Below, piece after piece: positions 44,623 to 58,100 of a stretch of DNA of 64,000 bases. Source of the stretch: Mesorhabditis belari (taxonomy: Eukaryota > Nematoda > Chromadorea > Rhabditida > Rhabditidae); assembly GCA_958450365.1 (NCBI GenBank), contig CAUEEP010000921.1, positions 1,293,001 to 1,357,000 of the forward strand, in the 5' to 3' direction. The notes below the pieces were generated by a model, which searched no databases, was not told the origin of the DNA, and was given only the letters and a program-made list of their open reading frames with translations. The translations under genes were made by a program, and so were the position numbers. How positions within the stretch are numbered: the stretch's first letter is position 1; each line of letters opens with the position of its first letter.

Positions 44623-46057
44623 CAGGAAAGGTGTTAATTTGAAAGTTTTCTAAAAGACAATTTGAAAATTCTATCAATAGATCAATTCTATCGATAATTT
44701 AAAACATTTTCAATTTCAGCTAAGGTTAACTATTGTAATTTATTGTCCAAATTTGGCATTTTTCCGAAGGCTTTGCACTCCAAGTGGAATCAATTCCAAT
44801 AGCTCAAAAAGTCCATTGGTTTGTGCAATTAGATTTTGAAAAATTCGATGACCAGGACAGTTTACTAATTAAATTGGCTTTCTTCATTTCTAGAAATGAA
44901 GAAAGCCAACATTTCAACGAAGGTAAAGAGCTTATGAGGATCAGGATCCAGGAAGAAGCCAGCCTCAATCTTTTCTTCTCCCTTCTCCACCCCTTTTCCC
45001 CCCGCCTGTCCCAACCACGTGTCTCTTTGCCCATTTCTCGATCGACTTTTCCTTTTCCTTTTTCTTTTCAATCTTTTCTCATCCATCCATCCATCCATCC
45101 ATTTCACTGCTTTTCTCTCGAAATCTTTTCGAGCTCTTTCTATCTAACTTCATGGTTGCAATGAACTTCTAGAGAATATTGGCTATTTTCTGCAAATGAA
45201 ATATTGACTATTTTATAGAAATATTAACGATTTTAGATTCTGCCATTGTTGAAATTAATGATTTTATTGCTTTTTGATTGCTTTTTGATTGATTTTTGTT
45301 TTTTTTTTCTATTCAAATATTGCTAGCTTTGATTTGGATTTGAATTGGAATTCTTCGGTCATGATTTGGATTTGAATTCTTCGGCTATGATTTGGATTTG
45401 AACAAGTTGCTTATAGTTCAAGTTGTCTAAGCGAAATTGTCAGTTGTAAGAAAGATTCGAAATTGTCGTCCAATGAATACATTAAAGCATTAGAAAGATT
45501 CACTTATTAGATTTCGTTCTTTTATACATGAGAATGATCAATCTTTTTTTTGCCCGTTTTTTAGTGGTTTAGCAGGGGAAATATTCCTAATAAGCCTATT
45601 TTTTAAACAATTTCATCTCTTACAATTCTACAATTCTACAAAATAACAATTCTACAATTCTACAACTCTATAACGATCAAGTAGAAGTTTGAAATGCAGC
45701 GAATTTTCAATAGGAAAGCCTAGGATGAATATGAAACATTTTCTGATCAAAAGACAGAAAAAAACTGTCTACTATCAGTCGAATCAACGAACAGAACACA
45801 GGCGATGGTAGATAAGAGGACCGAGAGAGCTTTCTGCAAGTTCTACTCTCTGTCTGTTCCCATGGCTCATTGGGGGGTGACACTGCACCCGTCGCGTCAC
45901 TCCCGCCCATCTCTCAATCAGTCTCACCCCTCCCTTCAATCGAACAGACACCCTCTTTTCATTCCAATCTTTTCCCTTTTCTTTGCTTTGTTTAAGAAAT
46001 TCCCATCAACATTCACATCGTTTCTCTTCTTCTTCGATCTTTCCCGGGTTCAACAAG

Positions 46058-46463
46058 ATCTTGTACAAGATTGTACAAGATTGTACAAGATTGTACAAGA
46101 TTGTACAAGATTGTACAAGATTTGTACAAGATTTGTACATTGTACAAGATTTGTACATTGTACAAGATTCAAGAATAAATATCGTACAAGTGTTATCATT
46201 TTTTATCTATTTTAAGCAACTTTTGAATATTTTAGCTTTAATGGATACACAGAAAAGCGGTTTTGATTAGCTTAAACGATCAAATCATTAGATTTCTACG
46301 ATTTTAAGCACAAAAATTTATCTACAAGCTTTTTTGATTTATTTCTATGCGGCCAGACCCAACCTCAACCTCAAGCTCAAGCTCAAGCTCAAGCTCAAGC
46401 TCAAGCTCAAGCTCAAGCTCAAGCTCAAGCTCAAGCTCAAGCTCAAGCTCAAGCTCAAGCTCA
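46058..46463. repeat. Two microsatellites: TGTACAAGAT and CAAGCT
   Basis: 46058-46165 holds about ten copies of TTGTACAAGAT, each unit itself containing the palindrome TTGTACAA. 46367-46463 holds sixteen copies of CAAGCT. A short related CAAGCTC block sits at 47402-47420 with the same flank (CCCATCTTGTGCAACTTTTG), so the 46340-46510 segment has been copied or moved there. Confidence 0.9.
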
Positions 46464-46759
46464 GGCCCATCTTGTGCAACTTTTGAATACTTGAAAGCGA
46501 CAGGGTAATAACTAGAGTGTTTTCCTCTCAAGAAATAGTGCGAAATAGAAACGGGTGCATTGAATATGTTGAAACATTGAAGATGTTGCATTGAAACATT
46601 GAATACACTGAATTTGTTGCAAATTGTAGAAGATATTCAAGTTATTCAGTTGATTTCTACCGTAACCCGTTTCGTATTTCACATTATTTCTTGGGAGGAA
46701 CAGTAATGAGGCCTGATTGGATAGATTCCCTCGAGTTTCATCCATTCATCGAGATTTTA

Positions 46760-47283
46760 TTAGGTTGATGCAAAAGTCTTTTTCATTTTTTTCGTACTTC
46801 TTTTGAAAAATAACAAAGTCATCAATTAACCTATGGTTTGCTCTAAATGAAAAAGTGTTTATTGTTCAATTTCCCATCTTTTTAAGTCAATTTGGGTTCA
46901 CTTTCAAGCAAATTCGAGAGTGAAAACGGGTTTTTCATAACAAATCTATAAAAACCTCTATAAAGAAATTGGCTGAATCAATTTCTCTGAAAATCTGAAA
47001 AAAATATCGAACTTTTTGTGCTCTATCTTTTATTTATTAACATCAAGATTGGTTTCCTTAGCTAAAGCGTCTAAAATGCATCATCGAGCCGTCGCCTTTT
47101 TTGACTACCCGACTTCAGGCTCTCAAAAAAATCTAGACATAACACATTTTAAACTCGTTTTAATGTCATTTTGCAGAAAAATAATTGGCCTTTCGAATGC
47201 AATAAACCGTTATTCAATTGGTGCATTTGTTACTTTTTAACGGAAGTACGAAAAAAATGTAAAAGACTTTTGCATCAACCTAA
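46760..47283. mobile_element. Mariner-type non-autonomous element with TA target duplication
   Basis: Inverted ends of about 40 bp, TTAGGTTGATGCAAAAGTCT at the left and AGACTTTTGCATCAACCTAA at the right, are bounded by TA on each side (46758-46759 and 47284-47285). The TTAGGTTG start and TA duplication are typical of mariner elements. The 440-bp interior has no transposase frame. Confidence 0.92.
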
Positions 47284-47603
47284 TATTTTTATTCTGCAAT
47301 CCTAAGTAATTAAACTTCAATTTTCACGCCTTTTGCTCAAATTTTTAGCCGATAGGTAAGGATTTCTACAAGCTATTTTTTTTATTTATTTCTATGCGGT
47401 CAGGCTCAAGCCCAAGCTCAGACCCATCTTGTGCAACTTTTGAATACTTGAAAGCGACAGAGTAATAACAATCGATCGGATAGGAATCTTGTCTCCTAGT
47501 CGGTTCCCGGCGACTAGAAAGAATGATTCTTTTTCGCATTATTATAAGTTTTTCCTTAACAACTTTTGGGTAATAGGGGTAATTGGGGATAAAGATTTAT
47601 AAT

Positions 47604-48283
47604 TCCGAACTTATAGAGATAGGGAACCAAATTTGTGGAGATAGGGAACCAAGTTTAAAGAGATAAGCAACCAAATTTATAGAGATAGGTTTCTCTATAA
47701 ATTTGGTTTCTTATCTCTTTAAACTTGGCTCCCTATCTCAACAAATTTGGTTCCCTATCTCCACAAATTTGGTATCTCAACAAATAGGAACTATAAAGTA
47801 ACCAAATAGGAACTATAAAGTAACCAAATAGGAACTATGGGTTGAGCATAATTATCCGACTTTTATAAATGATTTTATTTAACAAAAAAAAAAAAAGAAA
47901 ATATTCTGAGCATATTCACCGCCTACACAACTATTGCCATTTGCTGGAAGACGTCGTTCCACGAGCGAAGAATAAACGATCTTTGGAGGCAATCCACGCT
48001 TAACATCGTCTACAAGCCCAAATCGTTGTAGATCTTATTTGTTTGCCAATTTTTGAGCGATCGATTGACGTGGTAGTCCGTTGGGGCTCCCAGTTCTTTG
48101 AGATCCGAAACGACTCTGCGGCAGACCACCCCTTTTCGAAGTGGTAGAGCATAATGGCGAAGATGAGATATCACGAATTTTTAAAAAAAAGAATAACCAA
48201 ATAGGAACTATAAAGTAACCAAATAGGAACTATAAAGTAACCAAATAGGAACTATAAAGTAACCAAATAGGAACTATAAAGGA
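47604..48283. mobile_element. Composite repeat: hairpin, 22-bp repeats and a mariner-like fragment
   Basis: A perfect-looking hairpin (GAGATAGGGAACCAAATTTG and related words) occupies 47604-47775. Direct 22-bp repeats AAATAGGAACTATAAAGTAACC lie at 47793-47845 and again at 48190-48283. Between them, the minus strand (48165-47935) carries a broken mariner N-terminal helix-turn-helix (IMLYHFEKGWSAAESFR, GLPPKIVYSSLVERRLPA) with frameshifts. The same repeat on both sides suggests one element. Confidence 0.6.
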
Positions 48284-51200
48284 TTCCCCCTTTTTATTGT
48301 AATTCATTATTCGTGTCGAATAAATCTACTTTTAAAATTCTTTTTGATTCAAAAGATGCGATCATTGTTTCTAGAATGAATGCTAGAATGTTCCTAGAAT
48401 GAAAAGAAAGCTGTTGCTGTTTCAAAAACGAGTTATAATAATAATAATAATACTTTATTCAAACGATAAAGTGAAAGAAATCATAGAGAAATGCACAGTG
48501 ATACTTAATCATACAATACATACTGAAATCAATAAGCCAATTACTTACGGCAAAGAGCCACTAGATCTAAAGCATCGATACGTTTCTTGAATATGAAAAG
48601 CGACTGAATTTCTCGTATGTCGTTCGGGAGCAAGTTCCATAATTCTCCGAGTTCTCCTAATTTCTAGCTTTTAACAGTTTCGTTTAGCCCTGTCGCGTTT
48701 AGCTTGAGGTCAAAAACTCAATTGCAATTTCTAAAATGTTAATAATTTTAGATAAAGCTAGACTTTTCTTGTCGAATTGCTAACGAATTGCTAACGAATT
48801 GCTAACACAATAGCTTTTCTCTCTTTATCCAATCAATTTATCCAATTAAAACTCACTAAACTCACTAATTTCCCCTTTCTTTTGTCAAATTCATCTCTTT
48901 TTACCGTTTTTTTCTTTTTTTTTTGACAGTTTTTCTGTATTTTTCTGTATTCTGATTGCTGAATTTTCTCTCTGATTGCTGAATTTTCAAAAATCTCTCT
49001 TTCCAGTCAGAAAATCTCCCATTTTAAGCCAATTCCTCGAATCTCCAATTCCCGAATCTCCAATTTCCCAATATTCTTTCAAATCACAGATCTTTTCCTT
49101 ATCATCTTTTCCCATATCTGTATGTCAATCTTTCCAAAAACAAGCATTCGACTAAGAAAAATTACCAAAACTCAACAAATTCTTCGATTTTTCGACTTTA
49201 GACTAACTTTTTAGCAAGTTTTTCGATTCGTCTAATATATTTTTGTTATCAAAACTTGTATAAAAGAGATTTTGAAATACAAATTACACAAAAAACCTCT
49301 AAAACTTCTCAAAATTCTCAAAAAAACCTTTCAAAAAACAACTTTTGACTAAGAGAACATTTTTTTGTTCTATTATTTTCTGTTAAAAAGTGATGAGTGC
49401 TCCTTTTTCTCTCTCGAAAATTGACTTTTCCGGAAAAAGTGTCAGGTTTCCTCTCTCTTTTAGCCTCATCTTATCTCACCTGACCCTTAAAAAAAATCAC
49501 AACGAGTGCCAAGAACAAAAATCGTTTCCGTTTTTCTCTTTTGAGTTCGGATTGTGTTCGAATTTCGATGTTCGAAAATCTTTTACTTGTTTGAATCTTT
49601 TACTTTGATATCTCTGCAAAGTACTTTGATACTTTGATAGCTTTAGTTTCATTGAAAGCAACTTTAACAGAACTAGTAATGGATCAAAGGCCAGACAGAC
49701 ATTCCAGGCCAGACAAAAACCTGACTACAGAACCTGACTACAGAGCCTGGCTTGCCTACAGGCCATAAAAGTTCTTGGTCCCGCCTGAAACCAGGCCTAA
49801 ACCTGGCTTCTGGTCCTAGAGCCTGGTTAGGACGGTGGAACAGCTCTAGAACGCCAGGATTGTTTCAAAATCGAGCATTCTGATCGAACCAGGCAAGGAG
49901 CTAAGGCTAGGAGCTAAGGCTAGAAGCTAAGGCTAGGAGCTAAGGCTAGAAGCTAAGGCTAGAAGCTAAGGCTAGGAGCTAAGGCTAGGAGCTAAGGCTA
50001 GGAGCACAAAGTACATTTTCAAAAAAATTTTTGTTTTTCACAAATTCTTGTTCTATTTTAGAACGACCCTAGTACTAGGCCAGTTTTTTTAAAAAAGTTT
50101 CCGAGCAAAGCCAGGGAAGAATAAGGCAACAGAAGAGGCTAGAATCTGGCTTGAGCTTGCCTAGCCTGACCTGGCTTTGCTGAGACTTGGCCCACAAAAC
50201 CTCTGGCTAGGCCTAAATCTCTTGCTAGGCCTTGGCTTCTGACCTGGCCAAGTCTAGTTTACAAGTCTCAAGAGCTATACTTTACTCTGTACTAATATAA
50301 CCATCATTTTCTTTAAAAAATTTATTTGTTTGTGCTTCTGTTTGTGCTTTTATTCATCTGATTCCATTGTTTTCTTTATCGATTTTAAATAAAAAACAAA
50401 TTCTATGCTTTTTGAACTGTTTTTCTGCAATTTCGAAACCAAAGAAGCAAAAAAAAACGGCAATTCAATGTTCCAATGCTCTTTTTCTCGTTTGAGTTTT
50501 CTTCTTTTGCGAAAGAATCACGAATTGAGTGCACCAGAAAGGTGTGTTTCGGACATGCACAAAGTACATGCACAACTCCAACAAACCCATTCTAACCGTT
50601 TCCCCAAAAAAGTCTAGTTTATCGAAGATTAATCAAATCTTTTCCATTGTCTGCCCCGGGGAGACTCCACTTCATCTTTTCTTTCCCTTGAATGAAAAAA
50701 AAAAACTTGAAAACCTCAACCTCATGAATGCCCAATTCATGAATGTTTGCCCCGTTCGAGTTGTTTGCAAAAAAAATTGTTAAAACAAATAGGTCAGAAG
50801 CTTCTTCTCAAGCCACTTGTCTTCAACTCAATCAGCTCTAGTTATTCTAATAAAATCGAATGAATATTTTCGCTAGAAAACTCTTGTAAACCATCTAGCT
50901 AAGAGTTGATTCATCGACCTTTTATACGCGAGGCAGGACGACCTTTTATACGCGCTCCGCCCCTTTTTTGAGGAAGAGGAAGAGCTCTCGGAAGAGGAGG
51001 AGCTCTCGGAAGAGGAGGAGCTTTCGGAAGAGTAGTGCCAGACCTATAAATGATTTTCCATGATTCTGATACAATTTAACAGGTGAATGCATGACTCGAT
51101 GTGTCAAATTCTTGAAGCTGATATTAAATCAAAAATTGAATTAGTGCTAGATCTATTGGTAGCTCTGACTCATCAATACCAAACCAAAAAAGTTCAAGTA

Positions 51201-52140
51201 TTGACTTCAAATCAGGTCTATTAGAAGATGCTGGGTCTGTTGGAAGATGAAGATGGTCTATTAGAAGCTTTATTAGAAGATGCTGGGTCTGTTAGAAGAT
51301 GCTGGGTCTGTTAGAAGATGGAGATGGTCTATTAGAAGCTTTATTAGAAGATGCTGGGTCTGTTAGAAGATGCTGGGTCTGTTGGAAGATGAAGATGGTC
51401 TATTAGAAGCTTTATTAGAAGATGCTGGGTCTGTTAGAAGATGCTGGGGTCTGTTGGAAGATGAAGATGGTCTATTAGAAGCTTTATTACAAGATGCTGG
51501 GTCTGTTAGAAGATGAAGATGGTCTATTAGAGCTATTAGGAGCTGGTTGTTGGGTGGGTCTGTTGGAAGATGAAGATGGCCTATTAGAAGCTTTCAGGCT
51601 GGGTCTGTTAGAGATGGTGGTCTATTAGAAGCTTTATTAGGATGCTGGGTCTGTTAGAAGATGGAGATGGTCTATTAGAAGCTTTATTAGAAGATGCTGG
51701 GTTAATAACAGTACGAGAATCGCTTAGAAATAAATTTTGATCATTTAAAATTGAATTTTCTTTTTACAGCTGCAATCTTTTCTAGAACTCAACTCCATTG
51801 AATGCCCATTCAATTCATTTCTCCTTGTTTTTCCCGTCCGTTCAAGTTGTTCCCTGAATTTTGATCAAACAACCGCTTCATTTCCTTGCATTTTCCATGC
51901 TTTCTATTATTTCAAAAAGCTTTATTGCATATTTCTTTTCATTTTCATTCTCGTTCGTCATTCTTTTCCAATCTCTATGGAGATCTCTCTTAAAACCTTT
52001 TCGCCAAATTCCCTTTTCCCTTTCCCTTTTCCCTTTTCCCTTTTCTTGTTTTTCTTCTCAGCTAATCCTTGGTTACTCATTTGATTTTATTTAGTTTATT
52101 TTGTTTATTTCCATGTTTCACTTTCTCAATTCCAAATTTC
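48284..52140. other. No gene seen; two minisatellites
   Basis: AT- and pyrimidine-rich sequence. AAGCTAAGGCTAGGAGCT units lie at 49890-50005. A complex array of GATGCTGGGTCTGTTAGAA and GATGGTCTATTAGAAGCTTT units lies at 51225-51705. The phrases GAATGCCCAATTCATGAATG (50723) and CCGTTCGAGTTGTTTGC (50752) recur in changed form at 51808-51850. This may be the promoter region of the downstream IP6K gene, but I recognise no specific site. Confidence 0.5.
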
Positions 52141-52175
52141 AGGTTCTCTCGTTATTTTTTTGTTTCACGGGTACA

Positions 52176-55100
52176 ATGGAGATGACAGGTTTTCGACATC
52201 AGGTTGGTTAATTGAAAAAAGACTGAATAAACGATCAACCAAATTAGCTAGAGCGAGAGCTAGCTAGATTCGATTTCTCAAATATAATCTTTATTCAAAG
52301 TTGCATTTCAAAGTCAAAGACTTACTCAATTTCAATTTAAAATCCATCTCCAGTTTAAAAGAGCATTGAAACAATCTTTTCTTGCAAAGCTAGAGTAGGC
52401 TAAAAAGAACGCTTGACTTCAAAGATCAAAAAGACATTAGATTACTGTTTTTTTTGGGTTTTTTGGGTTCCTTTCCTGGGGGTCTGGTGGGAGGTTCCTT
52501 AGATTCCTTGGGTTCCTTAGATTCCTTAGATTCCATAATTCCATAGATTCCTTAGATTCCTTAGATTCCCTAGATTCCTTGGGTTCCTTAGATTCCTTAG
52601 ATTCCTTGGGTTCCTTAGATTCCTTAGATTCCTAGGGTTCCTTAGATTCCTTAGATTCCTTAGGGTTCCTTAGATTCCATAGATTCCTTAGATTCCTTGG
52701 GTTCCTTAGATTCCATAGGTTCCTTAGATTCCTTGGGTTCCTTAGATTCCTTAGATTCCATAGGGTTCCTTAGATTCCTTAGATTCCTAGGGTTCCTTAG
52801 ATTCCTTAGATTCCTTGGGTTCCTTAGATTCCTTAGATTCCTAGGGTTCCTTAGATTCCTAGGGTTCCTTAGATTCCATGGGTTCCTTAGGTTCCTTAGA
52901 TTCCATAATTCCTTAGATTCCTTAGATTCCATAGATTCCTTAGATTCCTTGGGTTCCTTAGGTTCCTTAGATTCCTTAGATTCCATGGGTTCCTTAGATT
53001 CCTTAGATTCCTTGGGTTCCTTAGATTCCATAGGTTCCTTAGATTCCTTGGGTTCCTTAGATTCCATAGGTTCCTTAGATTCCTTGGGTTCCTTAGATTC
53101 CATAGGTTCCTTAGATTCCTTGGGTTCCTTAGATTCCTTAGATTCCTTAGATTCCATGGGTTCCTTAGATTCCTTAGATTCCTTGGGTTCCTTAGATCCC
53201 ATAGATTACATTAGATTACTGTATAGATTAACATAGAAATCCACAATTTTATCGCAATTTAGTCAGTTCCTTTGTCCATATGAACATCTCGAAACTCAAA
53301 CAGCAATTCTTTGAGCAATTTCAACTAGCTTGGATAGCTTTAAATAGCTTTGAATAGCTTTGAATAGCTTTGAATAGCTTTAAATAGCTTTGAAAGGCTA
53401 ACTATTATAGAAAAAGTAAAAGAGCTTGAGTTGAAAGCGTAAAAGATGTATTTGAAAAACGATGAAATTCAAGGTGGGCGGCCATTTTGGTCTCTTCGAG
53501 TGCACTGGCCATGTGGCAAAGCCAGTGAATGCGCGTGAAATGGCTTTCTATGAACTGCTCACCGACAACATTCGCACTTTCACACCAGCTTATTGTGGTC
53601 GGTTTTCTTAAAGATTAAAATCGATCAAGCTCAAGCTCAAGATCAAGCTCAAGCTCAAGCTCAAGCTCAAGATCAAGATCAAGATCAAGCTTAGGATCAG
53701 TTGTACAGCATCTGATTCATTTAGATTATCGTTGCCAATCTTTATTCTTAAATTATGCCTACTTTAGACTAGGCATTTCCTTTTGATGACAGAAAAAAAC
53801 AAAATAAAAGATCTATTCTAACAATTTTGCATTGGAAATTGTTGGAAAGGAAACTCTTTGATTTCCAGGTCGTGTCTTGGTGTCGACGTCGATCTCGGAG
53901 AAGGGAGAGCTCACCCTGAGCACTCCATCAATGTTCGATTGCCATAAACGACTCCCGCACACTCCCCCATCCACATCGAGACCTAAAAAAATGCGATTTC
54001 GTCTCAAGAATGGAAAGGTTAGTGGGATTAAGGTGTTGAAGTGAAAGAAAAATGGGCAAGGTGCGGCCAAGGCCAAAGTCCAAAAAAAAAGGTGCGCAAA
54101 TGTCCGGTTTTTGTCCGCAAATGTTTTTAGAAGTAAAAAGTAGAACCCTCAACCTTTTTTGCTTTTTGGTTTCCGGGTAATTGTCCTAACTAAGGAGCTA
54201 TCCGTTACCTTAGTTTGTCAAGAGAAAGAGAGAAAGAAAGGGAGAAAGAAAGAGAGAAGAAAGAGAGAAGAAAGAGAGAAAGAAAGAGAGAAAGAAAGGA
54301 AGAAAGCTAACTCAGTTAACTTCTCCCAAATCAGCCGTCACCATATTTGATTTAAGATGCTTTTTCACTACGCAGCTTTAAGAATGGCTGAATTGGCTTC
54401 AATCGAGTCACTGAGTCGATTGAGGCCGACTAGATCATGAGCAAATTCCGTTCCGCACCTAATTCCATCCACCTTTATTTTCTCAGCAAGATCTTTGCCC
54501 AAATTTGATCAGCAAGACATTCTAGGTGATGGTCGATCTAGACAAAAACGAGAACACATTTGCCGGCGAATGTCAAGCGAAAGTTGTGCATCGATTGCTG
54601 AAAAATGGCCCATCATGGTTCATCTTGTTAGAGAATATTGTCGAGAATTTCGAGATGCCTTGCGTTTTGGATTTGAAAATGGGTAAGTATTTTGTATTTT
54701 GATAAATCTTTGACAACTTTTTGACAACTTTACAATTCAAACATCTAGAAGAGATCAAAGTAAAGTTTATTTCAGGTACAAGACAGCACGGAGACGATGC
54801 GCCGGCGCATAAAGTAGCGGCTCAGATGCGCAAATGCGCCGAGAGCACGTCAGCTCTTTTGGGAGTGAGTTTAGAAAGTTATACTGAAGATGCTAGCTTA
54901 AAGCTGCTAGCTTGAGCTTCAAACTGACACGGATTCTCGATCAGTACTTGTCATATCAACAAGTTAATGTTTGACAGCACACGTTTGACAGCACATCTTT
55001 GACAGTACACTTTGACTTTGACAGTACTTTGTACTTTGACACAAGTACTTTGACATCATCATTGAATTTTGCCTTGTTTGTAATCAATACTTTATTCATG

Positions 55101-58100
55101 TAAGCATGAAAAAGTGACAACGGAACATGTTTAATTGACAAAATGACACACAGGGGCCAGACGGCCTTCGTCCACCGGTGGACCGAATCGTCCCAGGGAC
55201 CAGACGGCCTTTGTCCAGCAGTGGACCGAATCGTCCCAGGGGCCAGAGGCCTTCGTTCACCAGTGGACCGAATCGTCCCAGGGACCAGACGGCCTTCGTC
55301 CACCAGTGGAACGAATCGTCCCAGGGGCCAGACGGCCTTCGTCCACCTGTGGACCGAGTCGTCCCAGGGACCAGACGGCCTTCGTCCACCAGTGGACCGA
55401 GTCGTCCCAGGGCCCAGACGGCCTTCGTCCACCAGTGGACCGAATCGTCCCAGGGCCCAGACGGCCTTCGTCCACCAGTGGACCGAATCGTCCCAGGGGC
55501 CAGACGGCCTTCGTCCACCTGTGGACCGAGTCGTCCCAGGGGCCAGAGGCCTTTGTCCACCAGTGGATCGAATCGTCCCAGGGGCCAGACGGCCTTCGTC
55601 CACCAGTGGACCGAATCGTCCCAAGGGCCAGATGGCATTTGTCCACCAGTGGACCGAATCGTCCCGAACGTGTTAAGAATATGATGGGTAAAGCAGAGAT
55701 CGTCTGGGTTCCTATTTTAGTTCTGATTTCAATCTAGTTTTAAATAATGAAGTTATTTTTAATATTTCTCCGCAAGAGTACCACAATTTTTCTTACATCA
55801 GCAATTTGGTGTTAAGTGATTTGAATTTGGAGTGAAATGAGATGAAATGACAATGAAATAACAATGAAATAACAATGAAATGACAACGATAACTGACAAT
55901 GAAATGACAATGACATGAAATGAAATGAAATGACATGAAATGACATGAAATAACATGAAATAACAATAAAATGATAACGATAACTGATAATGAAATGAAA
56001 TAACAATGAAATAACAATGAAATGAAATGAAATCACAATGAAATCACAATGAAATCACAATGAAATCACAATGGCAACTAACAATAAGTGCTCGAGAATC
56101 GTTTTATTTACAAATCTCTAGACGAAAGTTCTTTAAATCATTTATTTTAAATCATTTTTGATCATTTTTGATCATTTTTGATCATTTTACAACTGTAATT
56201 CAACTAAATAATATTATTTAAACTATTTAGTTGAAATAAAATGAGATTATTTCATCTTTGTATTCTCTAATCTTATTATTCTCTAAAATTTTCAGGTTCG
56301 AATCGTCGGCATGCAACTTTTTGACGGACCTTCTGGAGCGTTCAACTTTGTGAACAAACTAGAGGGTTGATTTTCAAGGAAAATCTTAAATCAAAAGAAT
56401 TTTAGGCCGAAAAATCGATCAGCAACAATTCTATGACTATTTCTATCTCTATTTGAGAGCATGCGGGGAAAAGAGAGCGAAAATTCTGAAGAAACGCTTG
56501 GAAGCGATCAGAAATGTGTTGCTTGAGGCGGAAGGATTTAGGTGAATCTTGTTTTTTTGTAACTCTTAAAGGTTCAAGGTAACTCTTGAAGCTCAAGTCG
56601 ATGGAGTCTTGATCACTGTCGAGTCAGTCTTGATGGCTGTTGAATCGAGTCATCAAGATTGACTGAATCAGTCTTGATCACTGTCGATCCAATCTTGATG
56701 GCTGTCGACTCCATCTTGATCACTGTCGAGTCAGTCTTGATCACTGTCCATTCAGTCTTGATCACTGTCCATTCAGTCTTGATCACTGTCGACTCAGTCT
56801 TGATCACTGTCGAGTCAGTCTTGATCACTGTCGAGTCAGTCTTGATCACTGTCAATCCAATCTTGATGATGCATATGACTGAATGCATGCAATCAATCTG
56901 GAATATCGTAATCAAAAACCCAAACTAATAGCTTAAAATATGGTTAGGCTCTCCTAGACAAAAATCTTCTCAAACTTGACTAAATACAGCTTTTCAGATT
57001 CTTTTCCTCGTCAATCCTCGTCGCATTTGATGCGATCGGTCGAGAGGATAACATCCGTGTTCAGATGATCGACTTCGCTCACTCAACTTTTCCCGGATTT
57101 TGTCAAGTGCGTGAAATCTAGTCAATGACAAAGGCAAAAAGTTTGCGATGCGATCGGTTTCCGGATAACTACCGAGTGTCCTTTGTGCTCATTCTAAACA
57201 TACCCTTTCTACTCTAGCAATTCTTTTCCCAGCTCTTCCCTGCAAGAAAGCTGAGGAATTTGGTGCACCGGAAAGTGATTGTTTTCCGTTTTTGAGCACA
57301 AAGTACCGTAAACTTGCGTATCAAATAACTTCCATAAAATAGCTTTCATAAAATAAGCTATTAGGTTGGCAAGAAAGATTGTAGAAAAAGTTTGCAAGGT
57401 GATTTCTTAAAAACCAAAAAACTCGGGCCACATTCGGGCTTCAATCAAGGCCTACCATAGCCTTCAATCAAGGCCTACCATAGCCTTCAATCGAGGCCTA
57501 CCATAGCCTTCAATCGAAGCCTACCATAGCCTTCAATGAAGGCCTACCATAACCTTCAATCAAGGCCTACCATAGCCTTCAATCGAGGCCTACCATAGCC
57601 TTCAATCGAAGCCTACCATAACCTTCAATCAAGGCCTACCATAGCCTTCAATCAAGGCCTACCATAGCCTTCAATCGAGGCCTACCATAGCCTTCAATCG
57701 AAGCTTACCATAGCCTTCAATCGAAGCCTACCATAGCCTTCAATCAAGGCCTACCATAGCCTTCAATCAAGGCCTACCATAGCCTTCAATCGAGGCCTAC
57801 CATAGCCTTCAATCAAGGCCTACCATAGCCTTCAATCAAGGCCTACCATAGCCTTCAATCGAGGCCTACCATAGCCTTCAATCGAAGCCACAGCCACGTT
57901 TGAAAGCTTTTATCAAAGCTAAAGGAGTAGACATTGAGTAGTTTGTTTTGTTCTGTTCTTTAAAGTTGTTCTTTAAATACTTATTTAAGCTAAAATGTAT
58001 GTTTATATAAAAAATTCTTTCTTGGTTTATTCTTTCTTGTTTTATCTGCCTAATTTGATTTGTTCGGGTAATTATGACGCGCTCTGTAAATGGAAAAAAA

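Noticed and set aside
44260..44677. ORFs on both strands with Ala/Gly/Pro or Leu/Ser/Trp repeats
   Set aside because: Product of the 16-bp minisatellite; frames cycle with unit length not divisible by three.
46512..46745. Minus-strand ORF near the CAAGCT array
   Set aside because: Runs through repeats and short direct duplications; no family match.
48399..48590. 63-codon plus-strand ORF
   Set aside because: Contains an ATAATAATA microsatellite and has no upstream or downstream exon context.
52660..53236. 180-codon Glu/Ser/Lys/Pro ORF and Gly/Ser/Leu/Asp ORF
   Set aside because: Minisatellite within IP6K intron 1; disordered-protein look is an artefact of TTCCTTAGA units.
54956..55737. Five overlapping ORFs of 129-222 codons
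   Set aside because: All derive from the 43-bp array in IP6K intron 5; no exon boundary fits.
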